A stretch of 64,000 bases of DNA, taken from the NCBI GenBank assembly GCA_015680685.1, contig MNCI01006545.1, positions 68,428-132,427 of the forward strand, read 5' to 3'. This DNA comes from Gnetum montanum (taxonomy: Eukaryota; Streptophyta; Gnetopsida; Gnetales; Gnetaceae). Positions 54,270 to 64,000 of the stretch are shown in pieces. How positions within the stretch are numbered: position 1 is the first letter of the stretch; each line of letters begins with the position of its first letter. Made by a program: the position numbers and the translations under genes. The notes under the pieces are model-generated. The model had not been told where the DNA came from, searched no databases, and worked only from the letters and a program-made list of their open reading frames with translations.

Positions 54270-56250
54270 TAGTAAGGCCATTTAACAAAATTTGATTTAT
54301 ACCTTACTCATTGCCTTTAATGAATTCAATTCTTGCTTAGTGTGATTTAGAGTTAGAAATTTTCAAGAAAATCCCCCTAAAAGTTTTAATGTCAGGCCCA
54401 ATTTGATTAGGTGACTCCAAAAATAATTTCCATGATTTGGGTGAAGAAATAAAATTAATTTGGCATATGTTTTTAGCATTTCTTAAGTTCACTTAACTCG
54501 TATAATATCTCTCAGGCAATAGAGAATTTTGAAAAGGTTACACACAACTTGGAACGTACCCTTCCCCCATGACTAAGTTAAACACTCTAGGTTTAAGAAG
54601 GTTTGATCAGAAAGAGAATTGGAACATTAATGAGCAAGATATTGATGCTTGAATGATAGGTGCTCAGAGCATGAGAATTCATGGAAGAAAATTGCAACAA
54701 CCCCCCTCATGTAAATAGTTGAAAATGACATTGACGCATATAAGAGGTCCATATATATAGATTTTATAGACACGATATCGCATATGTGCTAGCATGGACT
54801 CGATATCACATCCCTTCCAAAATAGGGTACTTACCAAAATTGATGAATTTTTGAAGTTTCACAACCAAGAATGAAGGATGTAAGGCAAATTTGAAAGATC
54901 TAGGCTAACGTTGAGTAGACTTAAAGGCATCAAAAGTGTAATGAAGTGGAATTTTATAATGAAGTTTGTGAATAGGGTGAGGAAAAAGGACATGCAGTGG
55001 TGCACTGGAATTGAAATGATGATAAAGGAAAAAATAAATTTAGCAATGTAGTACTCAAAGGGTATAAGATGATGTGGTTATGTGCAATGAGCACAAATTA
55101 CAAAAAGTTACGCAAGTGGGTCCTCCCCAAAGCAGGTTCCTACCTATCATGTCCTTATGTAACCGTACCTTAAAATGTCCTTAGGTACTAGAAAGGTTAA
55201 ATGCAATCTGCACTAGTGCAAAAAAACACACACATGTTAAATACCACTACAATGAGGTATGAATTCTATGCTACACAAGACACAAGTTAGAAATACTTGG
55301 ACAGTGGGGTGAAACGAATCATAGAAGGGACTGCTGAAATTGGGACATGAGGTAACTGACCTTGGGCACAATGAATCTTGAGTGTGGGGCATGATTAATG
55401 TATCATTAGCCTTTCACTCCAAAATCAAGACCAAGTCCATGCCTCTGATCAGTGACATCACATTGTTTCATCCAATGATGGACAACCATAAGAGCATCAT
55501 GATAGTAAGGCATATGATTACTTGGTGTTTTGTCCAAGGGAGGAGTGATTTGGAATTTCTCTATGGCATGTTCTGCTTGATTTTTTTCTTTATTATCTTT
55601 TTTCTTTCTTTGCTTTTCTTCGTTTGGCCAATTTGGCACTTTGTCTTTTTGCAAAAGTGTTCTGGAGAAGTCACCAACCTTCGGGCATGGGTACATGTCT
55701 TTCCAGTGGAACCCTCAAGAATAATATTAAGTTTCTTTATTGAGTGCCTTTATTACTTTTACTTCCATTTTTCATTAGATCTACAAGTATTTTAGTATAA
55801 CCAAGTTGCAGTTAGCACAAAAAAATGTCACCAAAGAGAATTCACAAGTCCCCTTCATGTCACACCCTAGCCATTCCCTCTTTGTCCATCATTTTTCACT
55901 CTGGGCATAATGAGTACAAAGTTACTTTAGGTTTTAATGATAATAAGAATATCCAAATAATTAGTCCCTTGAGACTTGATAGCATGGAACAACATCTCAA
56001 CCAATGAGTCACATGAGTATTTTATTCACTGATGAGATTACCCTCGAAAAAGGTAAAAACAACAATTTCAAAAGTGAAAAACTGGAAAACAAAAAATTGT
56101 AAAATCAAAGAAAAGGAAAAGCATTTACTAATTTTTCTTATTTGAATGGAAGGTATCCCCCATGATTAAACCTGTGGGATGACTAGAATTAATAAATGAA
56201 AAATTTGGATCCATGCATGTTGGAAACATTGGGATCTAGTCATATCCAAA
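54270..56250 (-). other. E4 spacer between gag and second ORF
   Basis: No pol motif. CGATATCG-type words recur at about 54,770-54,815. Block 55,112-55,140 is shared with E-B (15,531-15,557). Frames on either strand (55,382-55,795; 55,406-55,696) have no family features; the plus one is Phe/Leu-rich from a T-rich tract. Confidence 0.6.
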
Positions 56251-58300
56251 CCACTAGGTATCTTTTGATGTGGTGGTAGGGATGTACCCAAATTGGGGTT
56301 CCCACACTTGATTGAAGTAGGCATAGTGGGGCAGATTATAAGATGTGGTCATGTGATAAGGAGCTAACCCACTATGGCACCTCTGACCATAAGATGGTAT
56401 GCAAGGATTGATATGTCTTCCTACATGGTTATATTCATTAGGCTGCATGGTTGTTGGAGTGTTAATTGGTGGCCTGGTTAAGGTAACAGGAGGCATGGTG
56501 TTTGAGGAGGAAGATGCATCATAGCACTGGACTTATGCTGAGTTGGAGGATGCAGTGGTTTTAGAACCGTCTTGTCTCTTTCTATGGTCATGCCTAAAGA
56601 AAGGGCACTTCCAACATTGTGGAGGACCTCCACTACTGTTGATAGTAGTAGCACAAGTAATTTTTGTGGGTTGGTGTTTTGCAAAATCTTCTGGTGCTAC
56701 TAGTGGTGACGTAGAAGGAGGTGAAGGATGAGAATATTAAGCGCAAGGAGGAGCATAAGGAACATGAGGTGGTGATCTCGTGGGAGAGGATATGGGCTGA
56801 TAGTACTCGGGAGAATGATAAAAATGAGGTGAAGTTGAGGATGTTGATTTAGTGGGGGAAAACAAGGTGTTGAACATAATAAACATTTGGTGTTGGGGTA
56901 TACGAAGGGTGTGGTTTTTTTGATGGTGGCCTCCCCCACGACTAGGGATTTCCCCACTGTAGTTGGACATGATACTTTTGTATGAAATCTAGATGTAACA
57001 TTCCTCCCCAATGCTCATGTAAATGTGACAATCTTAGGCATTGACTTTTGGGGTGATCATATAGAAAAACATTGCATTGAGACTTGTGATTGGCAGTTAA
57101 GCCCCTATCCTTATTGTCTTCAACCTTTCTTTCTAATTGTCGAGTGGTGTTATGTCCTATTTCTCTATTTGGCATCCTCCATTTGTCCTGTTTGTCAGAG
57201 TGGTCATGCATGGTTCCACCTCTAATAATGTTTGCATATTCTCCACGTTTTTCATGTACCCATTCCATCATCTTGTTGATCTTTACCTCAATTTCATCTA
57301 GTGATTGTAATATTGGCAAAGATGATTCCACCTCCTTGAGGTGAGTTGATTTCTCCTCTTCATGATTATGGATCTTTGTTATTTTAAGATTTTGGTCCTA
57401 TTGAGATCTTTCAACATTCTCCCATTTGGCTATTTCTCCTTCTTCTTTTGCTACTTGCTTAATAAGCTCCTGGGATTGGTGGGTTTGTAGTTCATATAGT
57501 TGACCTAGGACATACATCCCTAGGGTCTCCCTTGTTTCATTATGAAGCCCATCCATGATGTGATACGTTAACCTTTCCTTGGAGAAACCATGGCCTGGGA
57601 AGTTGTTTAACATTGAGTAATATCTTTCTAAGGCCATGTCTAAGGGTTCATGTTGCCTTGTTTCCACTCTTGGATTTGTCTCCTCAAGGCTAACACTCTT
57701 GGATAGGTTTGATATCTTTTAGTGAAGAGTTCTATCATTTTCGGCCATCGACAAATTGATTGTGGTTTTAAAGACCTATACCATAGTTTTTCTTGGCCAA
57801 AGAGTATCATAATAAAGAGCTTAAGTATTTTCCATTCATTATCAATGTTTTTCGATGCATAGACATCATAGAAGGCTTGTAAATGACGTTGCAGATCTAA
57901 ATCATAGCCTCCTAAAAACTTGGGAAAGTTATTTAAATCAAGCTTGGGTAGATGGATTTCCTTGCAATGCCTATGGGATATTTGAACAACCTCTTGTATA
58001 TGCATTAGGCTCTTAGTGGTCAGTAGGGGTTCATCGTCACTAAGTAGGTTATGAGTTTGGGAGTTGGGATGATGTTTTCTTTGTTCATATTGGTGTTCCT
58101 AACTTTGCCTATGGGTTCAATTTTTATTTCTACGCCTACCCCTTGAGAGATGGTCATCCATGTCACGACTTGACGTTGAAGGAGCAGAGGAAGAGAAAGA
58201 ACTGGAGGACTCACCATGACTTTTGTAAGTATCCCAATCATCCCCTGATGTACTCTTGCTAATTATTGAGAAGGTCCTAGGCCCTATGGGCCCCCTCATT
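56250..58300 (-). pseudogene. Gag of E4 (Athila-like)
   Basis: N-terminal Ser-rich arm (SHGESSSSFSSSAPSTSSRD, about 58,230-58,150). Core at 58,005-57,398: FPKFLGGYDLDLQRHLQAFY, EKLWYRSLKPQSICRWPKMI, ELFTKRYQTYPRVLALRRQI, then after a frameshift PLDMALERYYSMLNNFPGHG, LTYHIMDGLHNETRETLGMY and a coiled-coil-like end. This is a gag core of PF03732 type in Athila-like order. A Pro/Ser/Tyr tail (HSPEYYQPISSPTRSPPHVP) and CWKCPFFRHDH (about 56,620) follow, a partial zinc-knuckle-like Cys/His motif. Homologous to the E-B gag. Confidence 0.85.
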
Positions 58301-58605
58301 CTATGGGATGTCCCATCCTCACTAAAGGTGTCTAAGTTAGATGAAAAGAGTCCTTGAGTATCATTGGGGTGTTCATGAACATATGAAACTCCTACCTAAG
58401 ATTGGATACTCCAAACTTATTCTTCATCATAAATTGCATTGGTTTGCTAATGCATTACCTCACTAGATGTTGTGTTACTATTGTCATGTGAGAGAGATAT
58501 TGCTGTGAATGGTGTGTGACTGAATTGAGTTTAATTTCTTTTCTAAAGGATATATCATTAATACCTTGTTATAATGATCATATATGATATAAATAATCTA
58601 GATAA

Positions 58606-58633
58606 CTAGCACCATCCCTAGCAACAGTGCTAA
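58606..58633 (-). promoter_or_regulatory. Primer-binding site of E4 (tRNA-Asp type)
   Basis: On minus, directly after the LTR: TTAGCACTGTTGCTAGGGA, then TGGTGCTAG. Compared with the plant tRNA-Asp PBS (TGGCGCCGTTGCCGGGGA, from knowledge) 13 of 18 match and all five differences are C-to-T or G-to-A, as expected from decay of methylated cytosines. Confidence 0.8.
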
Positions 58634-59482
58634 TGATGAGTGGCAAGGTACCCCTACACTCAACCATACGAATACAAGTGTGTATGCATGATTCAGTTGA
58701 ACTTTGTAGATGGACTAGTTATGGAACCTAGATAGTTATACATTGATTGAAGTTTGTTGTCTTCCCACCTAGACTAGTATTTAATTTGTCACATATGGTT
58801 TAGTCCAGAGTGAGGCATATGATGTGATTCCTAATTACCATGCTACTCCTAAAGATAATGAGAAATAATCTTGATTAAGCTAATGAGCAATATGAAATAA
58901 AATCTAAGCTGGCTTAAGTGCGATGAGCATCCATCCTTAATCATCCACATGCATCTTGGACCTCATGTACTACCTCTAGGATTACCAAGTGCACATTACT
59001 TGAGCACCACTAGATATGCTTCTGGGTTACCAAGTAGTTACACTTACATGTTCATAATTAAGACGTACTCATTCTGCATTAACAATAGGAATAGTAAATA
59101 ATGATAAAGAAATATTAACTAATAAAAAAATAAATAATGATGAAAAATTAAATAAGTAAAAGCTAAGTGAATGCTACAATGATGAAGTAATCTTGATCTT
59201 TATTGCCAACTGTGTGTGTGTCCAAGTACCTCACACCTGAACAAAGGTTCCGTACAATTACAATCATCACACTGTGAGCATGCATGTAGGAAGGAACTGA
59301 AAACTAATTGAAAGTTGAGAAAATGAATTTACCCTAAGACTTTCCACTTCCCCGCTTCCTATGTTCTTGAATGCTATATTTATAGGCCTACATAAGAATC
59401 ACGATATTGTGTATTCAATATCGATATCTAGGCTACGATATCGCATACCCGATATCGGGGCGTGGAAAACCACGATTCATCC
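58634..59482 (-). repeat. E4 LTR (right on plus; 5' LTR of the element)
   Basis: TGATGAGTGGCAAGG to GATTCATCC, 849 bp, pairing with 50,459-51,308. The last base differs (C for A). GATATC words at 59,403-59,458 (AATATCGATATC, CGATATCGCA, CGATATCGGG). Confidence 0.95.
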
Positions 59483-60040
59483 ACTATCATTGTGTAATCA
59501 ATTGTCAATTATTATAATCATTATTGCTTCTTATTGTATCATTTGTCCATTGTAAAGTGTGTTGTACTTCAAAGTGCAAGGGTCAACAAACTGAGTTACA
59601 TTCATCCCTTGTAATTATTGTTCTTTCTTTTTACCCTACGGGGTTGATGTGCCTCTTGTGAGAAGGCATCTTGCTTGAGCTTGTTGGGATCCTACAAGAT
59701 TGAGTTATTATGTAGTGCCACAATACTCTAAAGTAGAGCTCAAGATTGTAAAGGCCGTGGAAGCCTAGAAACCACATTCTAAGCTTATCGAGACCTTGTG
59801 GGGTTGAGTGGTTAGTGCAACATCAAAATACTTTAGAGCAGAGTTGAGATCTTGTATAGGGTGTGGTACCCTTCAAACCACATTTTAGGGCAACAAAGTC
59901 TAGAGGTGTGCTTGCGATCTATGCTCTAAGTGTGGACTACCTAACTTGGGAAACCATGTTAAATTGGTATGCTTGTTTTTTCCAAAGAATTTTAATTTGA
60001 AGAACTTACTCATCCCCCCATTCTAAGTTGAAAAATCCTA
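59483..60040 (+). repeat. 3' LTR of E5, second part (starts with E4 TSD)
   Basis: Begins with the right ACTAT (59,483-59,487) and CATTGTGTAATCAATTGTC, continuing the 5' LTR pattern (45,644 on) up to AATCCTA at 60,040. Confirms that E4 landed in a complete LTR. Confidence 0.9.
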
Positions 60041-61317
60041 ATCCCATGATCATATTTGGGCTTGGGAAGGCTAAAAACACTTTGGAATGGCTAAAATTGA
60101 CATTTTCATGGGTTTTTGTAGGGGTATAGCCCCAACTAAGCTAAAGCCATTTTTAGTAGACATAGTAGCTATAGTAGTCATAGTAGCCAATGTAGTCACC
60201 ACCAAGACTTGGCAGAAGTGCAATGTTGGGATTGTTGAAATTTCTATTTTTCCAACAATAGCTAGCATAGTTATCCCAAGTCAACGATAGCTAGTATAGA
60301 AAGCATTCTTTACCAAGCATGACACTTTTCAATGGATTCCACCATTTTTGTAGTTTCCAACTTTCTTCACATTTTCCACCACTTTTGCCATTTTTCATCA
60401 ACCTTAATGTAGTCCACCAAGGTCAACGTAGTAGGAATGTTGTTAGAGTAGTTGCAAAATTCCTTTTACTATTTATAGTAAACAGATGGATTTTGTGGTT
60501 GTAGCCCATTCCGACTTATTATAAATGGCAACTATGCTGAAAGTAGATAATTGTTGACCAAGACTAGTATAGTAATAATGGTACCAGCATAGTCACAAAA
60601 TCCCATTTACTATTTATAGTAAACGAATGGGTTTTGTGGTTGTAGTGCATTCCAAACTTACAACAAATAGTAACTATGCTGGAAGAAGGTGATCGTTGTC
60701 ACTTGAAAATTGATCCAATTTGTCAACAATCATGTTAGATCCAAAAATAGCAATCCTACCATATAAATACCCACTATCAACACTATAAAATGGTTCTAGC
60801 ACTTTTGCATTCCTAGCACTATGGCATTTTTTACAAACTTTTGGTAGTAATAGCATTTTCCTTATTTAACCATCAAAGGCCATTTAATCCTTGTAATCTT
60901 GCTTACACTTTTGATAGCAGAAACTAGTACTACACTAGGCATAGAGACTTCCACATGGTAGCCATTGCATCAAAAGTGTAATTCCATTTCTATAACCATG
61001 GTGTAGACCCTGGTAGAAACTGATGGAAAGTTGCCAAAAAATGGAGCTAGGAAGAAACTAGATCATGGAGTTATAGCGGAACACATCTAACCTTCTTCAA
61101 TAGACTTCAAGCTTCCATCATCAACTTCTAGTGCCTTTGGCATGAAATCTATACCTTGTAAACCTTATTCTTTATATTCATTTAAATAAAATATTGTTCA
61201 TCTTGTAGAAGGGTTAGTTTACATTCCCATTTCTGTAGCATGTTTAAATCCTTTGAGAGAATAATATTTCTCATTGTATTTTTAAATCTTACATTTGTGG
61301 ATAGATAGGACTTGAAT
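60041..61317 (+). repeat. LTR-like DNA with CTATGCT words and a 141-bp tandem repeat
   Basis: Right flank of E5. GTAGTTGCAAAATTCC at 60,449 recurs as ATAGTCACAAAATCCC at 60,590, giving a 141-bp period; both go on with TTTACTATTTATAGTAAAC and GGTTTTGTGGTTGTAG, then AACTATGCTGnAAG. Words like AGTAGTCATAGTAGCC (60,174) are of the same kind as the 192-bp array. An AATAAA at 61,185-61,190 could be a polyadenylation signal. Likely the remaining 3' LTR of E3 or of a relative; edges not found. 60,700-61,317 otherwise shows nothing. Confidence 0.55.
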
Positions 61318-61480
61318 TGTTGGAGCTAGAAATTTTGGTTTGTTAGAATGGGAACACAAAAAGATACAAGGATCAGAATAGTTTTAACCCCAATTCCTAA
61401 GGGCCTCTAGAAAATGAGACTCAAGGTGCCCTAGATGGTCTTTCTGATCACCCAGGGACTTATGGAATATAAATAGAAAT
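61318..61480 (+). repeat. Start of a copia LTR related to the solo LTR
   Basis: TGTTGGAGCTAGAAATTTTGG onward parallels 27,379-27,540, with the shared phrase GGTGCCCTxxATGGTCTTxxxGATCA. Only about the first 160 bp align; afterwards a degenerate GGAAATGGAAATG purine repeat (61,460-61,640) takes over. Confidence 0.6.
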
Positions 61481-61639
61481 GGAAAATGGAAATATAGATG
61501 GCTTTGAAAATGGAAACATAAACAAAGTTGAGAATGGAAATTGAAATGAAGTTGAGAATGAAAATGGAAATGAAGTGAAAATTGCAAATCTAAAATGAAA
61601 ATAGATGAATGAATTGGTTACTCAAATCAAAAACCTTTT

Positions 61640-62039
61640 ATCCATGAAAGCATGGAAAAATAACATCCTTGATTAAGCTTATATATCAAACCAAAGAGGA
61701 AGAGAAGGAAATTTCATTTCCAAGGTAGAAACAATTTATACAATAATAAATATAATAAAATAAGATGATAAAGGAAAGTTAGAGAATACCTAGCCCACCA
61801 AAGGAAGAGAACAAGAAAGAGGAAGATGAAGCAACAATAAGAAAAAATTAAAAAAATTCATCAATTTCATAATACAAATTTAAAAAGGACACAAAATTAA
61901 AGACTATTGAAGAAGGATGAGATTTGAGACATTTCAACTAAGTGAAAACAAAAAGAAAAGACCAACAAAGAAAAAGAAGTAGTCACTAATGAGAAGGAAT
62001 AAAATCTAGGTAATTAGATAGCTCTAAACTTAACAATAA
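61640..62039 (+). other. AT- and purine-rich stretch, no gene recognised
   Basis: Lies between the LTR-like start and the E6 protease. Contains AAGAGGAAGATGAAG-type runs. The gag of E6 would be expected here but no motif survives. Confidence 0.5.
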
Positions 62040-63405
62040 AAATAAAAAATGTCTCTTGGATAGTAGACAATAGCTACTCAAATCATATGAAACCTCATAA
62101 ATACTATCTTCTAAACTACAAGTCTAGTAACATTGAAAACATCAAAATTAGAGATGGTAACTTTCTAAGCATTGAAGGGATAGGTGATTATATTATTAAA
62201 CTACCCAATAATAAAATTATCATCATCATATAGGTATACTATGTTTCCAATCTACCTAATCTTCTCCTTTTAGCTAGCCAAATGTCAAGAAGAGGCATTA
62301 ATGTAAGCTTCATAAATGATATGTTTGTCATGATAGTTTTCAACAAAGAAGAAGTGATTAGAATAAAGGCCTTTAATAATAGAATATACTATTTTAATTA
62401 AGAATATTTTTCCCTTGAAGAAAAACCTATTATCTTCATGAATCCACTAATCACAAAAGTGATAAAAATTCAAGAAACAAAATTAGAAATTACTCAAATC
62501 ATGAGCACCATCCATACAAAAAATTTAGATAAAGGAAAAGAATCCACTTTAGTCCATAGAAAACTTGAACACACATCCTTCTAAAGCATTAAAAAGATGG
62601 CAAAATTAAATAAGGAACTTAGTTTAAAATTCAAGGAAGTGCTTAAGGATAAATGTGAAATGTACATACAAGGCAAGTAAACAAATTCCTTCCATACCTC
62701 TCTCATGAAGAGCAAAGAGAATCCATTATAACTATTAAATATATATCTTGTTGATCTCATTCCTACAATTTTAATTGAAGAAGATAGTTATTTATTGTAA
62801 TAGTATATGATTACTCTAGATATACTTGGACGTATAATTTGAGATTCAAAGATGATACTTTTAATAAATTCATGGAGTTTTATAACTTGATGCAAAACAT
62901 CATGAATCTTACAATTAAATCCATAATTTAAAACAAAGGTGGAAAATTTTGTAACAAAAATTTTAAATACTTTTGCATCAATAAGAAATTTTTTATCAAA
63001 CTACATGTGGTTATAGCCCTTAATTCAATGGAATTTCTAAAAGGAAAAATAGAACTCTCCAAGAAATGATGGGATGTCTTCTAAAAATTTCATGCCTTTC
63101 AAATGGATATTTGAGCATGGTCATATCCATGACCACATACATCAAAAATAGAATTACCAGTAGCAAACACAAAGAAAAATTACTATATGAATTTTTGTAT
63201 ATCAAAATTCCAAATATTGCTCACATGAAAACATTTGGCTACCATTGTTATGTAAAGACTCTAAGGAAAATTTTAATTAAATTTGATGATAGAGAAAGAA
63301 AATGCATACTTCTTGGCTATGATTCTAAAACCTCAACATATAGATGCTACGATTCAAATAAGCACAAGTGGTGTTCATCAAGAGATGTGATATTTTTATA
63401 AGAAA
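62040..63405 (+). pseudogene. E6 copia protease and integrase
   Basis: Protease start SWIVDNSYSNHMKPHKYYLL at about 62,055 (family WxxDSGCSxHM; here DNS, so the active-site Ser and Gly are changed). Then LNYKSSNIENIKI, FLSIEGIGDYIIKLPNNK and YYVSNLPNLLLLASQ. The gag-pre-integrase part has LVHRKLEHTSF. Integrase: IVYDYSRYTWTYNLRFKDDT (first catalytic Asp), MEFYNLMQNIM, NKGGKFCNKNFKYFC (family SDNGGEFxxxxF; the Asp is lost), then LYEFLYIKIPNIAHMKTFGY, CYVKTLRKILIKFDDRERKC and SSRDVIFL at 63,401. Many stops; not functional. Confidence 0.85.
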
Positions 63406-63609
63406 TAGTTGGCACAATATAATTTCAGAAAAATGAGCAAAGAATTGAGAACAATTCTAATTTAAAATCATGGATACAAAGAGATCATCCACAAACACAA
63501 ATCCTAGATACAAACTTTGAAAAGAGGAAAACTAGGTCATGTACCATTAAAAACATGACACACTTAGCACTAAAAAAGTAAAAACAATTAAAGTTTAAAG
63601 TTTGCAAAG

Positions 63610-64000
63610 ATGCCATGGATAATGAATATGAGACCATAATGAAAAAAAAAGACCTGGGAATTACTAGACAAGACAAAAGATAAAAAGTGATTCATTGTAA
63701 ATTTTTGTACAAAATCAAATTCAATAAAAAAGGAGAAATAGTAAAATATAAGATAAGGCTTATTACTAGAGTGTTTAAATAAAAGAAATATATAAACTAT
63801 AAAAATATATTTACATTAGTAGTAAGATTTGAGACCATTAAACTTATTCGTTCTATTGCTACTTATCATAATCTTAAACTCCATCATGAATATGAACTTG
63901 ACATTCCTAAATGGAAACATTAATGAAGAAGTATATACCTATTAATCAAAAGGATACATTATCAAAGAAAAGGAAGCAAATGTGTGCAAATTAAATAAGG
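63610..64000 (+). pseudogene. E6 copia reverse transcriptase, N-terminal part (cut by window end)
   Basis: MNMRP..KKKTWELLDKTKDKK, FCTKSNSIKKEK or in the next frame FLYKIKFNKKGEIVKYKIRL, NIFTLVVRFETIKLIRSIAT, YHNLKLHHEYELDIPKW, and ANVCKLNK at the end. The order is that of copia RVT_2 (WELVxxPxxKKxIGCKWVYKxK, KARLVAKGF, FxPVxxxxTIRxxxxxA, KLHQMDVKxAFLNG). The QMDVKSAF Asp region is now HEYELDI. The YVDD box would lie outside the window. Confidence 0.85.

Larger units (their letters stand above)
50459..59482 (-). mobile_element. E4: Athila-like LTR element with gag and second ORF, no pol
   Basis: 9,024 bp, flanked by identical ACTAT repeats and inserted in the E5 3' LTR. LTRs 50,459-51,308 and 58,634-59,482. 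Minus orientation follows from the tRNA-Asp-type PBS at 58,633 down and the PPT at 51,309-51,320. Internal coding: gag (58,300-56,250) and a second ORF (54,260-51,500). No protease, RT or integrase. LTRs look about 85-90 % alike by eye, younger than E-B. Confidence 0.9.
45021..60040 (+). mobile_element. E5: Ty1/copia-type gag-only LTR element, 3' LTR split by E4
   Basis: LTRs 45,021-46,196 and 49,825-60,040 (the latter interrupted by E4). PBS TGATATCAGAGC at 46,199, gag at 46,251, PPT before 49,825. Internal region is only 3.6 kb and, apart from a 177-N gap, shows no protease, integrase or RT. It is the sister of E2. No convincing TSD: CCTCA left of 45,021 versus ATCCC right of 60,040. Confidence 0.85.
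61318..64000 (+). mobile_element. E6: Ty1/copia pol remnant, truncated by window end
   Basis: A short LTR-like start (61,318-61,480), AT- and purine-rich DNA, then copia protease, integrase and the beginning of RT. Gag is missing. It continues beyond the window. Confidence 0.8.

Noticed and set aside
55382-55795. 137-codon ORF with hydrophobic Phe/Leu stretches (membrane protein?)
   Set aside because: Antisense to E4, encoded by a T-rich tract, no homologue in E-B; likely chance.
45016-60045. TSD for E5
   Set aside because: CCTCA (left) and ATCCC (right) do not match; either the ends are mis-set by a few bases or the element has recombined.

Overview
The window looks like plant nuclear DNA, most likely a large gymnosperm (conifer-type) genome. 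It is AT-rich, strongly CpG-depleted, and made almost entirely of old, nested retroelements whose coding frames are full of stops and frameshifts. I found no intact host gene, no rRNA or tRNA gene, no CRISPR array, and nothing prokaryotic. Calls rest on recognisable protein motifs, paired LTRs, target-site duplications (TSDs), primer-binding sites (PBS) and polypurine tracts (PPT), all read by eye. Three N gaps interrupt the sequence.

Layout. (1) About 100-9,780: element E1, Ty3/gypsy of Tat type, minus strand. It has gag and protease but no reverse transcriptase (RT), an antisense intron-containing extra ORF (988-4,210, plus strand), and terminal regions full of CTATGCT/AGCGTAG words. (2) About 10,036-16,854: E-B, an Athila-like gag-only element, plus strand, with very diverged LTRs. 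(3) About 17,000-26,290: an RTE-type LINE on the minus strand, split by a gag-only Ty1/copia element E2 (18,237-24,767) and carrying a tRNA-derived SINE (17,126-17,276). (4) About 26,800-29,510: a chromovirus integrase remnant on the minus strand, split by a young solo LTR (27,379-28,930, TSD CCTGG). (5) 30,883-34,573: a second copy of the E1 extra ORF on the minus strand, then a remarkable array of about 192-bp units with palindromic cores (36,560-39,652). (6) 40,255-43,668: Tat-type pol (RT, RNase H, second RNase H, integrase), plus strand = E3. (7) 45,021-60,040: gag-only copia element E5, whose 3' LTR is split by E4 (50,459-59,482, minus strand, Athila-like gag plus a second ORF, TSD ACTAT). 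(8) 60,041-61,317: LTR-like DNA with a 141-bp repeat. (9) 61,318-64,000: copia pol (E6), running off the window end.

Two themes deserve attention. First, a multi-exon accessory protein appears twice in antisense to its presumed element, and plausible remote relatives occur in sense in E4 and E2, so unrelated LTR families seem to carry one accessory-ORF superfamily. Second, nearly every LTR family here has its own array of short inverted words (GCTACGCTA/TAGCGTAGC, AGATGTCT/AGACATCT, CGATATCG, AATGCAT..ATGCATT). In the best case these are spaced at a near-constant 192-193 bp, close to a nucleosome repeat. Most elements lack pol (E1, E-B, E2, E4, E5), so the locus is dominated by non-autonomous elements that would have depended on pol supplied by elements such as E3 and E6.
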